From assembly GCF_900103445.1 (NCBI RefSeq), contig NZ_FNHS01000010.1:213665-277664 (forward strand): a stretch of DNA of 64,000 bases, read 5' to 3'. The notes beneath the pieces are model-generated. The model was not told the DNA's origin and made no database searches. It saw nothing but the letters and a program-made list of their open reading frames with translations. The position numbers were made by a program, and so were the translations under genes. Below are positions 43,810-53,367 of the stretch, in pieces. Positions within the stretch are counted from its first letter, which is position 1, and each line of letters opens with the position of its first letter. This DNA comes from Methylobacterium phyllostachyos. GTDB taxonomy: Bacteria > Pseudomonadota > Alphaproteobacteria > Rhizobiales > Beijerinckiaceae.

Positions 43810-45900
43810 TCAGGCGAGGTGGAGGGCCGAGACGGCGAGGTCGATCGCCTTGATGCCGACGAACGGCACGAGGACGCCGCCGAGCCCGTAGATCAGCAGG
43901 TTGCGGCGGAGCAGCGCGGTGGCGCCGCCCGCGCGATAGGTCACGCCCTTGAGGGCCAGCGGGATCAGCGCCACGATGATCAGCGCGTTAAAGACGATCG
44001 CCGACAGGATCGCGCTCTGCGGCGAGGCCAGATGCATCACGTTGAGCGTCTGGAGCTGCGGGTAGAGACCGAGGAACATCGCCGGGATGATGGCGAAATA
44101 CTTGGCGATGTCGTTGGCGATCGAGAACGTCGTCAGCGCGCCGCGGGTCATCAGCAGCTGCTTGCCGATGCCGACGATCTCGATGAGCTTGGTCGGATCG
44201 CTGTCGAGGTCGACCATGTTGCCGGCCTCGCGGGCCGCCACCGTGCCGGTGTTCATGGCGACGCCGACATCGGCCTGGGCCAGCGCGGGCGCGTCGTTGG
44301 TGCCATCACCACACATCGCGACGAGCTTGCCGTCCGCCTGCTCCTTGCGGATCAGCGCGAGCTTGTCCTCCGGGGTGGCCTGGGCGAGAAAATCGTCGAC
44401 GCCGGCCTCGGCCGCGATGGCAGCCGCGGTCATCGAGTTGTCGCCGGTGATCATCACCGTACGGATGCCCATCCGGCGCAGCTCCGCGAAACGCTCGCGG
44501 ATGCCGCCCTTCACGATGTCCTTGAGGTAGACGACGCCGAGCAGCCGCCCGTCGCGGGCCACCGCGAGCGGCGTGCCGCCGGCCTTGGCGATCGTCTCCG
44601 CGATGGTCCGGATCTCGATCGCCGCCTGGCTGTCGGCCGCCGTCCGGAAGGCGAGCGCCGCGTTCGAGCCCCGGCTCGCCATCGGCTGGCCGGAGAGCGC
44701 GGCGATCACCGCATCCACCGCGCCCTTGCGGATGGACGAGCCCTCCAGGTCGACCCCCGACATGCGCGACTGCGCGGTGAACGGCACGAAGGTGGCGTTG
44801 AGCCCCGCCATGTCGCGGGCGCGGATGCCGTACGTCTCCTTGGCGAGCACCACGATCGAGCGGCCCTCCGGCGTCTCGTCGGCCAGCGAGGCGAGCTGGG
44901 CGGCATCGGCGAGTTCCTGCTCGGAGACGCCCGGGACCGGCCGGAACTCGGTGGCCTGCCGGTTGCCGAGGGTGATGGTGCCGGTCTTGTCGAGGAGCAG
45001 GGTGTCTACGTCGCCTGCCGCCTCGACGGCGCGGCCCGACATGGCGAGCACGTTGAACCGCACCAGCCGGTCCATGCCGGCGATGCCGATGGCCGACAGG
45101 AGGGCGCCGATCGTCGTCGGGATCAGGGTGACGAACAGGGCGACCAGTACGATCACGGGGATCGAACCGCCCGCGTAGCGCGCAAAGCTCGGGATCGAGG
45201 CCACCGCAAAGACGAAGACGAGGGTCAGGCCGGCGAGCAGGATGTTGAGGGCGATCTCGTTCGGGGTCTTCTGCCGCGAGGCCCCCTCGACCAGGGCGAT
45301 CATGCGGTCCACGAAGGTCGAGCCCGCGGCCGCCGTGATGCGGACCTCGATCGCGTCGGACAGGACCTGCGTGCCGCCGGTCACCGCCGAGCGGTCGCCG
45401 CCGGATTCGCGGATCACCGGGGCGGATTCACCCGTGATGGCGGCCTCGTTCACGGAGGCCACGCCCTGAATCACCTCGCCGTCGGACGGGATCAGGTCGC
45501 CGGCCTCCACGAGGACGACGTCGCCGACCTTGAGAGACGGGCCGGGCACCATCTCGTAGGCCCGGCCCGGGCCGGTGAGGCGCTTGGCGGTCATCTCGGT
45601 GCGGGTCCGCCGCAGGCTGTCGGCCTGAGCCTTGCCCCGCCCCTCCGCCAGCGCCTCGGCGAAGTTGGCGAAGATCAGGGTGAACCACAGCCACAGGATG
45701 ATCTGCCCGGAGAAGGCGAGGTTTGTGCCGCCGGTGGCGAGGTCGCGGGCGAACAGGATGGTGGTCAGGATTGCCACGACCTCGACCACGAACATGACTG
45801 GGTTTCGGATCATGGACCGTGGATCGAGCTTTCGGACGGAGCCGAGGAGGGCCGGCGCGATCAGGGCGGCGCTGAACAGGGAGGATGTCTGGCGCGACAT
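43810..45900 (-). CDS. kdpB: K+-transporting P-type ATPase subunit KdpB
   Basis: This 696-aa catalytic subunit of the Kdp pump has phospho-acceptor D304 in [10 protein letters not shown], the TGES loop at 156-159 (S159 corresponds to the inhibitory phosphosite known in E. coli), and hinge motif [18 protein letters not shown]. About seven membrane helices are predicted. ATP hydrolysis here drives K+ through KdpA. It is preceded by a small membrane gene rather than directly by kdpA. Confidence 0.97.
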   Translation of the reverse strand: MSRQTSSLFSAALIAPALLGSVRKLDPRSMIRNPVMFVVEVVAILTTILFARDLATGGTNLAFSGQIILWLWFTLIFANFAEALAEGRGKAQADSLRRTRTEMTAKRLTGPGRAYEMVPGPSLKVGDVVLVEAGDLIPSDGEVIQGVASVNEAAITGESAPVIRESGGDRSAVTGGTQVLSDAIEVRITAAAGSTFVDRMIALVEGASRQKTPNEIALNILLAGLTLVFVFAVASIPSFARYAGGSIPVIVLVALFVTLIPTTIGALLSAIGIAGMDRLVRFNVLAMSGRAVEAAGDVDTLLLDKTGTITLGNRQATEFRPVPGVSEQELADAAQLASLADETPEGRSIVVLAKETYGIRARDMAGLNATFVPFTAQSRMSGVDLEGSSIRKGAVDAVIAALSGQPMASRGSNAALAFRTAADSQAAIEIRTIAETIAKAGGTPLAVARDGRLLGVVYLKDIVKGGIRERFAELRRMGIRTVMITGDNSMTAAAIAAEAGVDDFLAQATPEDKLALIRKEQADGKLVAMCGDGTNDAPALAQADVGVAMNTGTVAAREAGNMVDLDSDPTKLIEIVGIGKQLLMTRGALTTFSIANDIAKYFAIIPAMFLGLYPQLQTLNVMHLASPQSAILSAIVFNALIIVALIPLALKGVTYRAGGATALLRRNLLIYGLGGVLVPFVGIKAIDLAVSALHLA

Positions 45901-45957
45901 GGGGGGTGTCCGGAGGGAGGCGGGAGGCCCGGCACGGTGCGCCGGGCGTTGTCAGGG

Positions 45958-46149
45958 TCAGGGGACCAGCATGCCGCTGGTCAGGGCGTAGGCCGCCAGC
46001 AGGGCGAAGCCGCCGAGCAGCACGACGCCGAGGAGTGCCAGAACGAGGTCGGAGGTCCGCACCGGCTGGGAGACGCTCCGCCGGGGCGGTGGCCGGTGCA
46101 GCATGAGGCGGTGGCGCGATATGCGCCGCGCAGGCAGGGCGCGCGGCAT
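45958..46149 (-). CDS. Small membrane protein between kdpA and kdpB, 63 aa
   Basis: The frame has one clear membrane helix near its end (LVLALLGVVLLGGFALLAAY) after a strongly basic N-terminus (PRALPARRISRHRLMLHR). Its ATG at 46149 touches the kdpA stop (46151-46153), which suggests coupled translation, and it fills the otherwise unusual 250-bp gap between kdpA and kdpB. It is not a known Kdp subunit. An internal start at the second Met (MLHRPPP) would give about 48 aa. Confidence 0.55.
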   Translation of the reverse strand: MPRALPARRISRHRLMLHRPPPRRSVSQPVRTSDLVLALLGVVLLGGFALLAAYALTSGMLVP

Positions 46150-46150
46150 C

Positions 46151-47866
46151 TCAGCCCCCCGCCGCGAAGGTCTGGCCGGCCGCACCCTCGAGGTGCTCGG
46201 CCACGGGGCCGAGCGCCAGGGACGGGAAGAAGGTCAGGCCGCCGATGATCAGGATCACCCCGACCAGGAGACCGACGAACAGGCCGCCATGGGTCGGGAA
46301 CGTGCCCGCCGAGGCCGGCACACGCTTCTTGGCGGCGAGCGAGCCCGCGATCGCCAGAACCGGGATCTTCACGAGGAACCGGCCGACCAGCATGCCGATG
46401 GCGAGCGTGCTGTTGTAGAACAGCGTGTTGGCCGTCAGCCCGCCGAAGGCCGAGCCGTTGTTGGCCGCCGCCGAGGTGTAGGCGTAGAGGATCTCGGTGA
46501 AGCCGTGCGGACCGGCATTGGCCGGGCCGGCAAGCCCCGCCGGCAGCACGGTGGCGAGCGCCGTGAAGCCCAGCATCATCAGCGGCAGGCAGAGGATACC
46601 GAGCATCGCCATCTTCACCTCCTTCGCCTCGATCTTCTTGCCGAGGTATTCGGGGGTGCGGCCGACCATCAGACCGGCGACGAAGATCGCGACGATCACG
46701 AAGATCAGCATGCCGTAGAGCCCGGCGCCGACGCCGCCGATGATGATCTCCCCGAGCTGCATGTTGAGGAGCGGGATCAGGCCGCCGAGGGCCGTGAACG
46801 AGTCGTGCATGGCGTTGACGGCGCCGCAGGAGGCCGCCGTGGTGATCACCGCGAACAGCGCGGAGGCCGCGATGCCGAAGCGGGTCTCCTTGCCCTCCAT
46901 GTTGCCGCCTGTCAGGCCGAAGCTGTTCAGGACGGAGCTGCCGTTGGCCTCGGCCCAGTAGGTGACGGCGACGCCCGCCAGGAACAGGATCCCCATGGCG
47001 CCGAGGATCGCCCAGCCCTGACGCTCGTCGCCGACCATGCGGCCGAAGACATTGGTGAGCGCGGCGCCGATCACGAAGATCGACACCATCTGGACGAAGT
47101 TCGACAGGGCGGTCGGATTCTCGAATGGGTGCGCGGCATTGGCGTTGAAGAAGCCGCCGCCGTTGGTGCCGAGCATCTTGATCGCCACCTGGCTCGCCAC
47201 CGGCCCGAGCGCGATCGTCTGCTTGGCGCCTTCCAGCGTCGTGGCGTCGGCGTAGGGCGCCAGAGTCTGCGGGATGCCCTGCCAGACCAGGAACAGCGTG
47301 TAGGGGATGCAGATCGGCAGGAGCACGTAGAGGGTCGCACGGGTCACATCGACCCAGAACGAGCCGATCGTGCCGGTGGACGCCCGCGCGAAGCCCCGGA
47401 TCAGCGCCACCGCCACCGCGATGCCGGTCGCCGCCGACAGGAAGTTCTGGTGGGTCAGCCCCAGCATCTGGGACAGGTACGAGAGCGTGGTCTCGCCGCC
47501 GTAGGACTGCCAGTTCGTGTTGGTGATGAAGCTGGTGGAGGTGTTGAACGCGAGGTCCGGTGCCACCGCGGCCTGATCGGCCGGGTTGAGCGGCAGAACC
47601 GCCTGCAGGCGCAGGATCGCGTAGAGCACCGCGAAGCCCAGCACGTGGAACAGGATCACCGCGCCCGTATAGGCGAGCCAGTGCTGCTCCTGGCGGGCGT
47701 CGATGCCCGACACGCGGTAGAGCCCGCGCTCGATCGGTCCGAGCACGGGCGAGAGGAACGTGCGCTCTCCGGTGAAGACGCGGGTCATGTACGACCCGAG
47801 GGGCTTCACGAGCGCCAGAACGACCGCGCAGTACAGCGCGATCTGGATCCAGCCGTCGAAGGTCAT
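46151..47866 (-). CDS. kdpA: K+-transporting ATPase subunit KdpA
   Basis: This 571-aa K+ channel-like subunit has about ten membrane helices and the four pore loops, visible in [38 protein letters not shown] and [12 protein letters not shown]. It selects and conducts K+ in the Kdp complex. It lies 23 bp downstream of kdpF. The size and motifs match the family. Confidence 0.97.
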   Translation of the reverse strand: MTFDGWIQIALYCAVVLALVKPLGSYMTRVFTGERTFLSPVLGPIERGLYRVSGIDARQEQHWLAYTGAVILFHVLGFAVLYAILRLQAVLPLNPADQAAVAPDLAFNTSTSFITNTNWQSYGGETTLSYLSQMLGLTHQNFLSAATGIAVAVALIRGFARASTGTIGSFWVDVTRATLYVLLPICIPYTLFLVWQGIPQTLAPYADATTLEGAKQTIALGPVASQVAIKMLGTNGGGFFNANAAHPFENPTALSNFVQMVSIFVIGAALTNVFGRMVGDERQGWAILGAMGILFLAGVAVTYWAEANGSSVLNSFGLTGGNMEGKETRFGIAASALFAVITTAASCGAVNAMHDSFTALGGLIPLLNMQLGEIIIGGVGAGLYGMLIFVIVAIFVAGLMVGRTPEYLGKKIEAKEVKMAMLGILCLPLMMLGFTALATVLPAGLAGPANAGPHGFTEILYAYTSAAANNGSAFGGLTANTLFYNSTLAIGMLVGRFLVKIPVLAIAGSLAAKKRVPASAGTFPTHGGLFVGLLVGVILIIGGLTFFPSLALGPVAEHLEGAAGQTFAAGG

Positions 47867-47889
47867 GGGAGGGGGTCCTGCGGGGCCGC

Positions 47890-47979
47890 TCAGAACCGCT
47901 CGGGGCGGACGAGGGCGTAGGTGAGGTAGACGAGGAGGCCCGCGGTCACGCAGGCGCCGAGGGCGAGGTCGAGGGTCAT
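47890..47979 (-). CDS. kdpF: K+-transporting ATPase subunit KdpF
   Basis: This 29-aa single-helix protein ([20 protein letters not shown], then YALVRPERF) has the typical KdpF ending of Pro-Glu-Arg-Phe. It stabilises the KdpABC complex in the membrane. It lies directly before kdpA on the same strand. Confidence 0.92.
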   Translation of the reverse strand: MTLDLALGACVTAGLLVYLTYALVRPERF

Positions 47980-47990
47980 GGCGGCCTCGC

Positions 47991-48074
47991 TCAGAGCCGG
48001 TCGCAGAGGGCGGCGTAGCCGGCAGAGGCCGCGAAGAAGGCGAGGCCTCCGGCGATGAAGACGATGTCGAGCAT
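47991..48074 (-). CDS. 27-aa membrane peptide preceding kdpF
   Basis: The peptide [20 protein letters not shown] ends AALCDRL. A single hydrophobic helix and the CDRL ending match small peptides often found just before kdpF in Proteobacteria (from memory). It lies 11 bp before kdpF. Its role is unknown and may be an accessory of the Kdp pump. Confidence 0.7.
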   Translation of the reverse strand: MLDIVFIAGGLAFFAASAGYAALCDRL

Positions 48075-49059
48075 GGTGGTCCGGTCCCGTTCGGCGGACC
48101 GGCCGCGGATGCGCGGCGACCGGTCCTGGCCGTCCGGGACTGTGGCCGGAAACCGCGTTAGGGTTCGAGACGGAGCGGCGGTGGATCTTATAAGGATCGC
48201 GTTAGGATCGGCCGGCCCGCGTTGGCCCGCGTTGGCCAGCAGCCGCGCGCATATGCCTTCACCGGGCCGGAAGCGCTTCGGTCGCAGCGCACCGGGCGCG
48301 CATGGACCCGCGGATATCGGCCCGGCCGGACACGGGCCTTCGCGGCATGAAAATGCCCGCACCGGCGAACCGGGCGGGCTGAGGTGGATCCGTGCTTCGG
48401 GGGGATAACGGATCGGTCAAGGCTTTTACCGCGCGCGCACCTGTACAACAGCCCGCAGCTGAATAAGCCGCTGTCGCAGGTCTGACCGCAGGACGATACT
48501 AGTAGAGAGCGTGCGATCTCCGCGTGCCAGCGCGTCTTTCGGATCCGGGCCGATCAGGCCCATCCAGGGGGCATGAGGTCAGCGTCGCATCGATCCGGTC
48601 CCGGTCGTGGTCCGGAGGAGGTGCCTCCGTCCGCCGGCAGGCCGGGGTGCGGCGAGGGATTTGCAGGGCGGCCGGGATCCCGGTCTGAGCTGGGTGATGA
48701 GCCAACCGGAAGTTGGACCGTGTGTGCGAAATGTCGCATTCATCCGGGAGTCAGGACGATAGTGTTCCCCTGGGTTCGAGCTGCTGGAAACACTTTGTTA
48801 CATCAGCGCCGCCTCCGAGTTTGCGCCAATGGTTGACCGAGTAAGGCATAGTCCAATCTCGAGATGGCTTCGTAAGCTCATGAATTGGCATGCGCGGTTG
48901 CCGATGTCGGCGGCTTTCTCCTTTCGGGCCTGTTTTCTGCTTGTTTGGACTGTAATTATCACCGCGGTCACGTACGGCCTGGTTGACCTGATGCCACGTT
49001 GATGGTGCGTTGCAATATTGGTTGCGCTTGCTAAGCTTGAACGGGGGTGATCTACGTAA
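48075..49059. other. Long intergenic region upstream of the kdp operon
   Basis: These 985 bp hold no supported gene. The kdp promoter must lie near 48150-48210 on the minus strand, where CCTAACGCG (minus strand) occurs twice 44 bp apart with TTATAA between them. The remaining 48250-49059 shows nothing that I recognise. Confidence 0.55.
48154..48206 (-). promoter_or_regulatory. Direct repeats upstream of kdp, putative KdpE or promoter sites
   Basis: CGCGTTAGG (plus strand) lies at 48154-48162 and at 48198-48206, 44 bp apart, equal to four helical turns. The AT-rich TTATAAG lies between them (48188-48194). They are 80-130 bp before the first small gene of the kdp operon. Confidence 0.4.
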
Positions 49060-49335
49060 GTGGACCGAAATGGCAGTCCGGTGGGCCGCATGCTCTACAT
49101 CGTGATCGCGGCCCTAGGCGTCGTCGTCGCCCGTCAATTCTCTTGGTTCGGCGTATTCGCCATCAGCACGATCCTGGCCGTCGCCTTGGGTATCGAGGGC
49201 GCGCTGCATGATCGGACCCTCGTGAAGGTGCTGCATCGTGACTGGGAGGTCATCGTCACCTTCCAGTCCGCCTATTTCGCGCACATCGTGTGGGATGTGT
49301 ACGGTCCCCGCCTGATGGCCCGTATCGGCCGCTAG
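49060..49335 (+). CDS. Small membrane protein, 91 aa
   Basis: The protein has one long hydrophobic stretch with two possible helices (about 11-30 and 30-45, LYIVIAALGVVVARQF and GVFAISTILAVALGIEGAL) and an amphipathic C-terminal part with a possible third helix. No family was recognised. The start may be GTG 49060 or the ATG at M11 (49090). It is isolated on the plus strand. Confidence 0.55.
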   Translation: MDRNGSPVGRMLYIVIAALGVVVARQFSWFGVFAISTILAVALGIEGALHDRTLVKVLHRDWEVIVTFQSAYFAHIVWDVYGPRLMARIGR

Positions 49336-49380
49336 GCGCGCGCCGCAAGTCCAGTCCCGGGCCTCGGTGCCGCGACGTTT

Positions 49381-49485
49381 CTACGATCCCCGACATCGAA
49401 CAGCGCCGGCCGTGCCGGTGTCCGGCAGGAGGATGACGAAGTCCTCGCCGCCGGTCCGGTTGACGCGCCTCCTATGGTCGTGAAG
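49381..49485 (-). pseudogene. GGDEF-domain remnant
   Basis: The minus strand encodes HDHRRRVNRTGGEDF followed by VILLPDTGTAGA, the active-site strand of a diguanylate cyclase (RxGGE[ED]F...LLPDT). It then runs into a stop at 49381. There is no start, no upstream half and no C-terminal half, so only a trace of a lost gene remains. Confidence 0.55.
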
Positions 49486-49633
49486 GGGCGGCGCCTGCCG
49501 GACGTTCGAGGGCGTCCCCCGGCTTGGAGCCTGCGAGGCGAGGCCTTGGAGTCCCGCGTGGCCTGCCGTGAGGTCCGGGTCCCCTCCCCCATCGGCGGGA
49601 CCCGGCCGGGACCTTGCGGGGTCGTACGGGCCC

Positions 49634-49894
49634 TCAGCGCCCGATCACGCCCGTTCGGCCGGGGCCGATCGCGTTCGGGCCGGTGTTCGGGGCCGGTACC
49701 GCGGCCTGGTTCCGTTGGTTGTCCATGCGGAGCATATCGGTCTGGGTGGTCTGCTCCTGCCGCAGGCCGCGCATCTGGGCGTTGAGCTCCATGGACTGGT
49801 TCGCGGCGTTGGGATTGTTCTGCTGGACCTGGGCCAGGGCGGGGGTGGCGAAGGCCGGCGACAGGCAGAGGCCGGCGAGGATGAGGATGCGCAT
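49634..49894 (-). CDS. Secreted hypothetical protein, 86 aa
   Basis: A signal peptide (MRILILAGLCLSPAFATPAL with cut after ALA) is followed by a polar, Gln/Asn-rich helical part (NAANQSMELNAQMRGLRQEQ) and a Pro/Gly tail. It is probably periplasmic. No domain is known. It stands alone. Confidence 0.65.
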   Translation of the reverse strand: MRILILAGLCLSPAFATPALAQVQQNNPNAANQSMELNAQMRGLRQEQTTQTDMLRMDNQRNQAAVPAPNTGPNAIGPGRTGVIGR

Positions 49895-50196
49895 GGCGAT
49901 GCTTCCACGATGAGGGGGCTCTCACCGGGCTGACGGATCTGGAGCCCGCCAAGTTCCCGGGAGCGACGACGCGACCCGTGCGCCCCTGGGCCGGCGGCGC
50001 GCTCACCCCTGCCCCCGGCGGCCCGATTCGAAGCCGCGACGGGCCCCACGCAGCCGGGGCGGCGTTCCCCGGGCGGGCTGACCGGCGCGTTCAAGCCGCG
50101 ACGTGGTTAGCCGATCCCTCCTTCGACACGGTCCTCTTTACGCCTTGTTAACGGCTCCGGGGCGAGTCTGCCGGAGACGAGCGGGAGTGGCGCGGC
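49895..50196. other. Intergenic, 302 bp
   Basis: I see no gene, RNA or clear repeat in this stretch. Confidence 0.4.
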
Positions 50197-50487
50197 ATGC
50201 GTGTTTTGACGGCGGAGGACGAGCAGGCTGTCGAGCGCCTGACGCTGCAGCTTCTCCACGACGCGTATTGCGACCTTGCGGCTGTGCTTCGCGGCGCGCA
50301 GCCGCAGGCCGCGGCGGCGATCCTCGGCGCCATGGAACAGCGGGTGACCGACGTGCTCGGCCGGATCTGCCGGCAGGGTTTGGAGGGGCCGGCCTCGGTG
50401 GCGATCGCGATCGCTGTCGGCGAGCGGATCGGCGCGATCATGGATCAGGCCCACGGCCGGGATGGACAGACGGTGCTGGCGGCCTGA
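50197..50487 (+). CDS. Hypothetical protein, 96 aa
   Basis: The protein is mostly helical and Ala-rich (DEQAVERLTLQLLHDAYCDL, AAAAILGAMEQRVTDVLGRI), with no signal peptide or membrane segment. No family was recognised. ATG 50197 has GGGAG about 12-17 nt upstream, so the site is weak. The region after it, up to 50752, becomes AT-richer and leads into the polysaccharide locus. Confidence 0.5.
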   Translation: MRVLTAEDEQAVERLTLQLLHDAYCDLAAVLRGAQPQAAAAILGAMEQRVTDVLGRICRQGLEGPASVAIAIAVGERIGAIMDQAHGRDGQTVLAA

Positions 50488-50752
50488 CCCGGGGGGGCGG
50501 GGCAGGCGCGGCAGCGAAGCACCGATATTGCGCCGGGGTGGAGGTAAGATCCAGTTATATTTCACGCTTGATATCGGAAAGACAGAAATTCGACGCTTCA
50601 TTTATAATATTGGCGGTCTGATCCGACCCTGCCGCCGGGCCGGATGAGGACGTCTCCTGTATCGTTGATGTGGTGGTGGATTGAGGATACGGTAACGCCG
50701 TCTCGGGTATCTCAGGATGGGCCTGAACGAATCTTCCGCTGGAACGTAGTCG

Positions 50753-51754
50753 ATGCTGACAGTGACACGGACACCGCTGCGTGTCAGCTTATTCGGTGGC
50801 GGAACCGACTATCCTGAGTATTTCGAGCGCGCGCCGGGCGCAGTCATCGGGATGGCGATCGATAAATATATTATCATCGCTGCTCTCGATCTGATTGGGT
50901 GTCAGGAATACAATTACAGGCTGAGCTATTCCCGGCTTGAGCATTGCAACGAGGTCGGCCAGATCGAGCATCCCGTGGTCCGGGAGGTGCTGAAGCATTT
51001 CGACATCGACCGGCGGCTCGATATCAGCATCATCTCAGACCTGCCGGCGGCCGGCAGCGGGCTCGGCTCATCGTCGGCCTTCACGGTCGGATTTCTCCGC
51101 ACCGTCTACGCCCTGCGCGACCAGAAGCCGACCAAGATCGAGCTGTCGAAGAAGGCGATCGAGGTCGAGCGCGAGATCCTGCGCGAGAATGTCGGCGTGC
51201 AGGACCAGCTGCACGCGGCGTTCGGGGGCATCAACCGGTTCGATTTCAGCGGTTCCGCAATCCGGATCTCGCCCGTCCAGATGAGCTCCGCCGCCGTACA
51301 GCAGCTCAATGCCTCGATGGTGCTCGTCCATACCGGGATCGCGCGGCGCGCCACCACGACGGTCGCCAACCAGATCGCGGTGACCCGTGCCCGCGCCATC
51401 GACAAGGAATTGTCCGAACTCTACCGCCTCGTGGAGGAGTGCGTGACCCTGCTGGAGGAAGGCTCGGCGGGGTGGATCGCGCAGCTCGGCGAGATGCTCT
51501 CGGCCTCGTGGCGCATCAAGCGGACCCTGTCGCGGGACGTCTCGAACGCGGTGCTGGACGAGCTGTTCGAGACGATCATCGCGTCGGGCGCCTACGGGGC
51601 GAAGCTGTGCGGCGCGGGTGGCGGCGGCTTCTTCCTCGCCCTGATGCCGCCCGAGCGAATCCCGGCCCTGGCCAAGCGGGTCGCCCCGCTCTCGGTCATC
51701 CCGATCGCGGTCGATGTCGACGGCTCGACCCTGATCTACCGCCAGACCCGCTGA
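50753..51754 (+). CDS. hddA: GHMP kinase, D-glycero-D-manno-heptose 7-phosphate kinase-like (HddA)
   Basis: This 333-aa kinase probably phosphorylates heptose 7-phosphate at C1. The ATP loop is DLPAAGSGLGSSSAFTVGFL (about 96-115), the N-terminal motif is RTPLRVSLFGGGTDYPEYF (6-24), and the C-terminal GHMP motif is AYGAKLCGAGGGGFFLAL. The next genes encode GmhA, an HddC-GmhB fusion and an epimerase-type enzyme, giving a full GDP-heptose route for a surface polysaccharide. It is the first gene of the plus-strand operon. Confidence 0.88.
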   Translation: MLTVTRTPLRVSLFGGGTDYPEYFERAPGAVIGMAIDKYIIIAALDLIGCQEYNYRLSYSRLEHCNEVGQIEHPVVREVLKHFDIDRRLDISIISDLPAAGSGLGSSSAFTVGFLRTVYALRDQKPTKIELSKKAIEVEREILRENVGVQDQLHAAFGGINRFDFSGSAIRISPVQMSSAAVQQLNASMVLVHTGIARRATTTVANQIAVTRARAIDKELSELYRLVEECVTLLEEGSAGWIAQLGEMLSASWRIKRTLSRDVSNAVLDELFETIIASGAYGAKLCGAGGGGFFLALMPPERIPALAKRVAPLSVIPIAVDVDGSTLIYRQTR

Positions 51755-51787
51755 CCGGCCGCCGGCTCACTGGAACGAGATGCAATC

Positions 51788-52720
51788 ATGCGAATCCTGA
51801 TCACCGGCGGCGCAGGCTATATCGGGTCGATCCTGGTGCCGATGCTGCTGGAGCGCGGCCACCACGTCACGGTCCTCGATACGTTCAGGTCCGGCGGCAC
51901 GGAGCTGTCGGGTGCCTGCCGCTACGACGCCTTCGAGCCCGTCAAGGGCGACGCGCGCGACACCCGGATCCTGGACGATCTGGTCCCCAGGCACGACGTG
52001 CTGATCCCCCTCGCCGCCCTTGTCGGCGCGCCGCTCTGCAAGGAGGACGCGATCGGCGCGACGAGCCTGAACCGCGACGCCGTGGTCGCCCTCGTTCAGC
52101 GCGCGGGCGGCACGCAGATGATCGTCTACCCGACGACCAATTCGGGTTACGGCATCGGCGAAGCCGGACAATTCTGCACCGAGGACTCGCCCCTGCGGCC
52201 GATCTCGCTCTACGGCACCACCAAGGTCGAGGCCGAGAAGGCGGTGCTCGATAGCGGGCGCGGCGTCAGCCTGCGGCTCGCCACGGTGTTCGGCATGGCG
52301 CCGCGCATGCGCCTCGACCTGCTCGTCAACGACTTCACGCACCGGGCCGTCACCGACCGGGCGCTCCTCGTCTTCGAGGGGCATTTCAAGCGCAACTACA
52401 TCCACATCCGCGATGTCGCCAAGGGCTTCCTCCACGCGATCGACAATTTCGGCCGGATGCGCGGCGAGGCGTACAATCTCGGCCTGTCGAGCGCCAATCT
52501 CTCGAAGCTCGAACTCTGCGCCCGCATCCAGGCGCATGTGCCGAACTTCGTCTACGTCGAGGCGCCGATCGGCGAGGATCCGGACAAGCGCGACTACATC
52601 GTATCCAACGCGAAGCTGGAGGCGACCGGCTGGTTCCCGGACGTCGACCTCGACCAGGGCATCCGCGAACTGATCAAGGGTTTCCGCATGATCCGCAATT
52701 CGCGGTTCGCCAACGTCTGA
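51788..52720 (+). CDS. NAD-dependent epimerase/dehydratase (extended SDR)
   Basis: This 310-aa enzyme has the Rossmann motif [10 protein letters not shown] (5-14) and catalytic Y142/K146 in [12 protein letters not shown]. Ser/Thr partners are in YPTTNSGYG. It probably modifies a nucleotide sugar, possibly GDP-heptose, given its place between hddA and gmhA. The exact reaction (epimerase, dehydratase or reductase) is not readable. It lies 33 bp after hddA. Confidence 0.88.
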   Translation: MRILITGGAGYIGSILVPMLLERGHHVTVLDTFRSGGTELSGACRYDAFEPVKGDARDTRILDDLVPRHDVLIPLAALVGAPLCKEDAIGATSLNRDAVVALVQRAGGTQMIVYPTTNSGYGIGEAGQFCTEDSPLRPISLYGTTKVEAEKAVLDSGRGVSLRLATVFGMAPRMRLDLLVNDFTHRAVTDRALLVFEGHFKRNYIHIRDVAKGFLHAIDNFGRMRGEAYNLGLSSANLSKLELCARIQAHVPNFVYVEAPIGEDPDKRDYIVSNAKLEATGWFPDVDLDQGIRELIKGFRMIRNSRFANV

Positions 52721-52779
52721 GCCCGGCCCCCTCTCCCGTCCCGCCCGATCTCGTCCCGGGTGATGGACCGAAGCCTATC

Positions 52780-53367
52780 ATGAGCGCGATCGTCGACTTC
52801 CTCACGCAGACCCGGGACACCTTCCAGGCGGCCCTCGACGACCGGCGCTTCCGGGCCACGCTCGCGGAGATCGCCGATCTCGTGACCGCGTCCCTGCGCG
52901 CCGGCGGCAAGCTCCTGACGATCGGCAACGGCGGGAGCGCCGGCGACGCGCAGCACATCGCGGGGGAGTTCGTCTCGCGGCTCAACTACGATCGCGCCCC
53001 TGCGGCGGCGGTGGCGCTCACGACCGACACCTCGGTGATCACCGCGATCGGCAACGATTACGGCTACGAACACGTGTTCGCGCGCCAGGTGCTGGCCCTC
53101 GGACGGCCGGGCGACGTCCTGCTCGCGCTCTCCACCTCCGGCCGCTCGCCGAGCGTGCTGCGGGCCATGGAGGCCGCCCGCGAGGCCGGCCTGCGGGTCG
53201 TCGCGTTCACGGGGGCCACGGGGGGATCGATGCCGGAGCGGGCCGATCTCTGCCTGCACGCCCCCTCGGACGCGACCCCCCTGATCCAGCAGGTCCACAT
53301 CACCGCCGCGCACATCGTCTGCGGTCTCGTTGAGGCCAGCCTGTTCCCACGGGGGGCGGCGGCATGA
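52780..53367 (+). CDS. gmhA: Sedoheptulose-7-phosphate isomerase GmhA
   Basis: This 195-aa SIS-domain protein shows [20 protein letters not shown] (about 48-67), [19 protein letters not shown] and [14 protein letters not shown]. It converts sedoheptulose 7-phosphate to D-glycero-D-manno-heptose 7-phosphate, the first step of heptose synthesis. It overlaps the following fusion gene by 4 bp. Confidence 0.93.
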   Translation: MSAIVDFLTQTRDTFQAALDDRRFRATLAEIADLVTASLRAGGKLLTIGNGGSAGDAQHIAGEFVSRLNYDRAPAAAVALTTDTSVITAIGNDYGYEHVFARQVLALGRPGDVLLALSTSGRSPSVLRAMEAAREAGLRVVAFTGATGGSMPERADLCLHAPSDATPLIQQVHITAAHIVCGLVEASLFPRGAAA

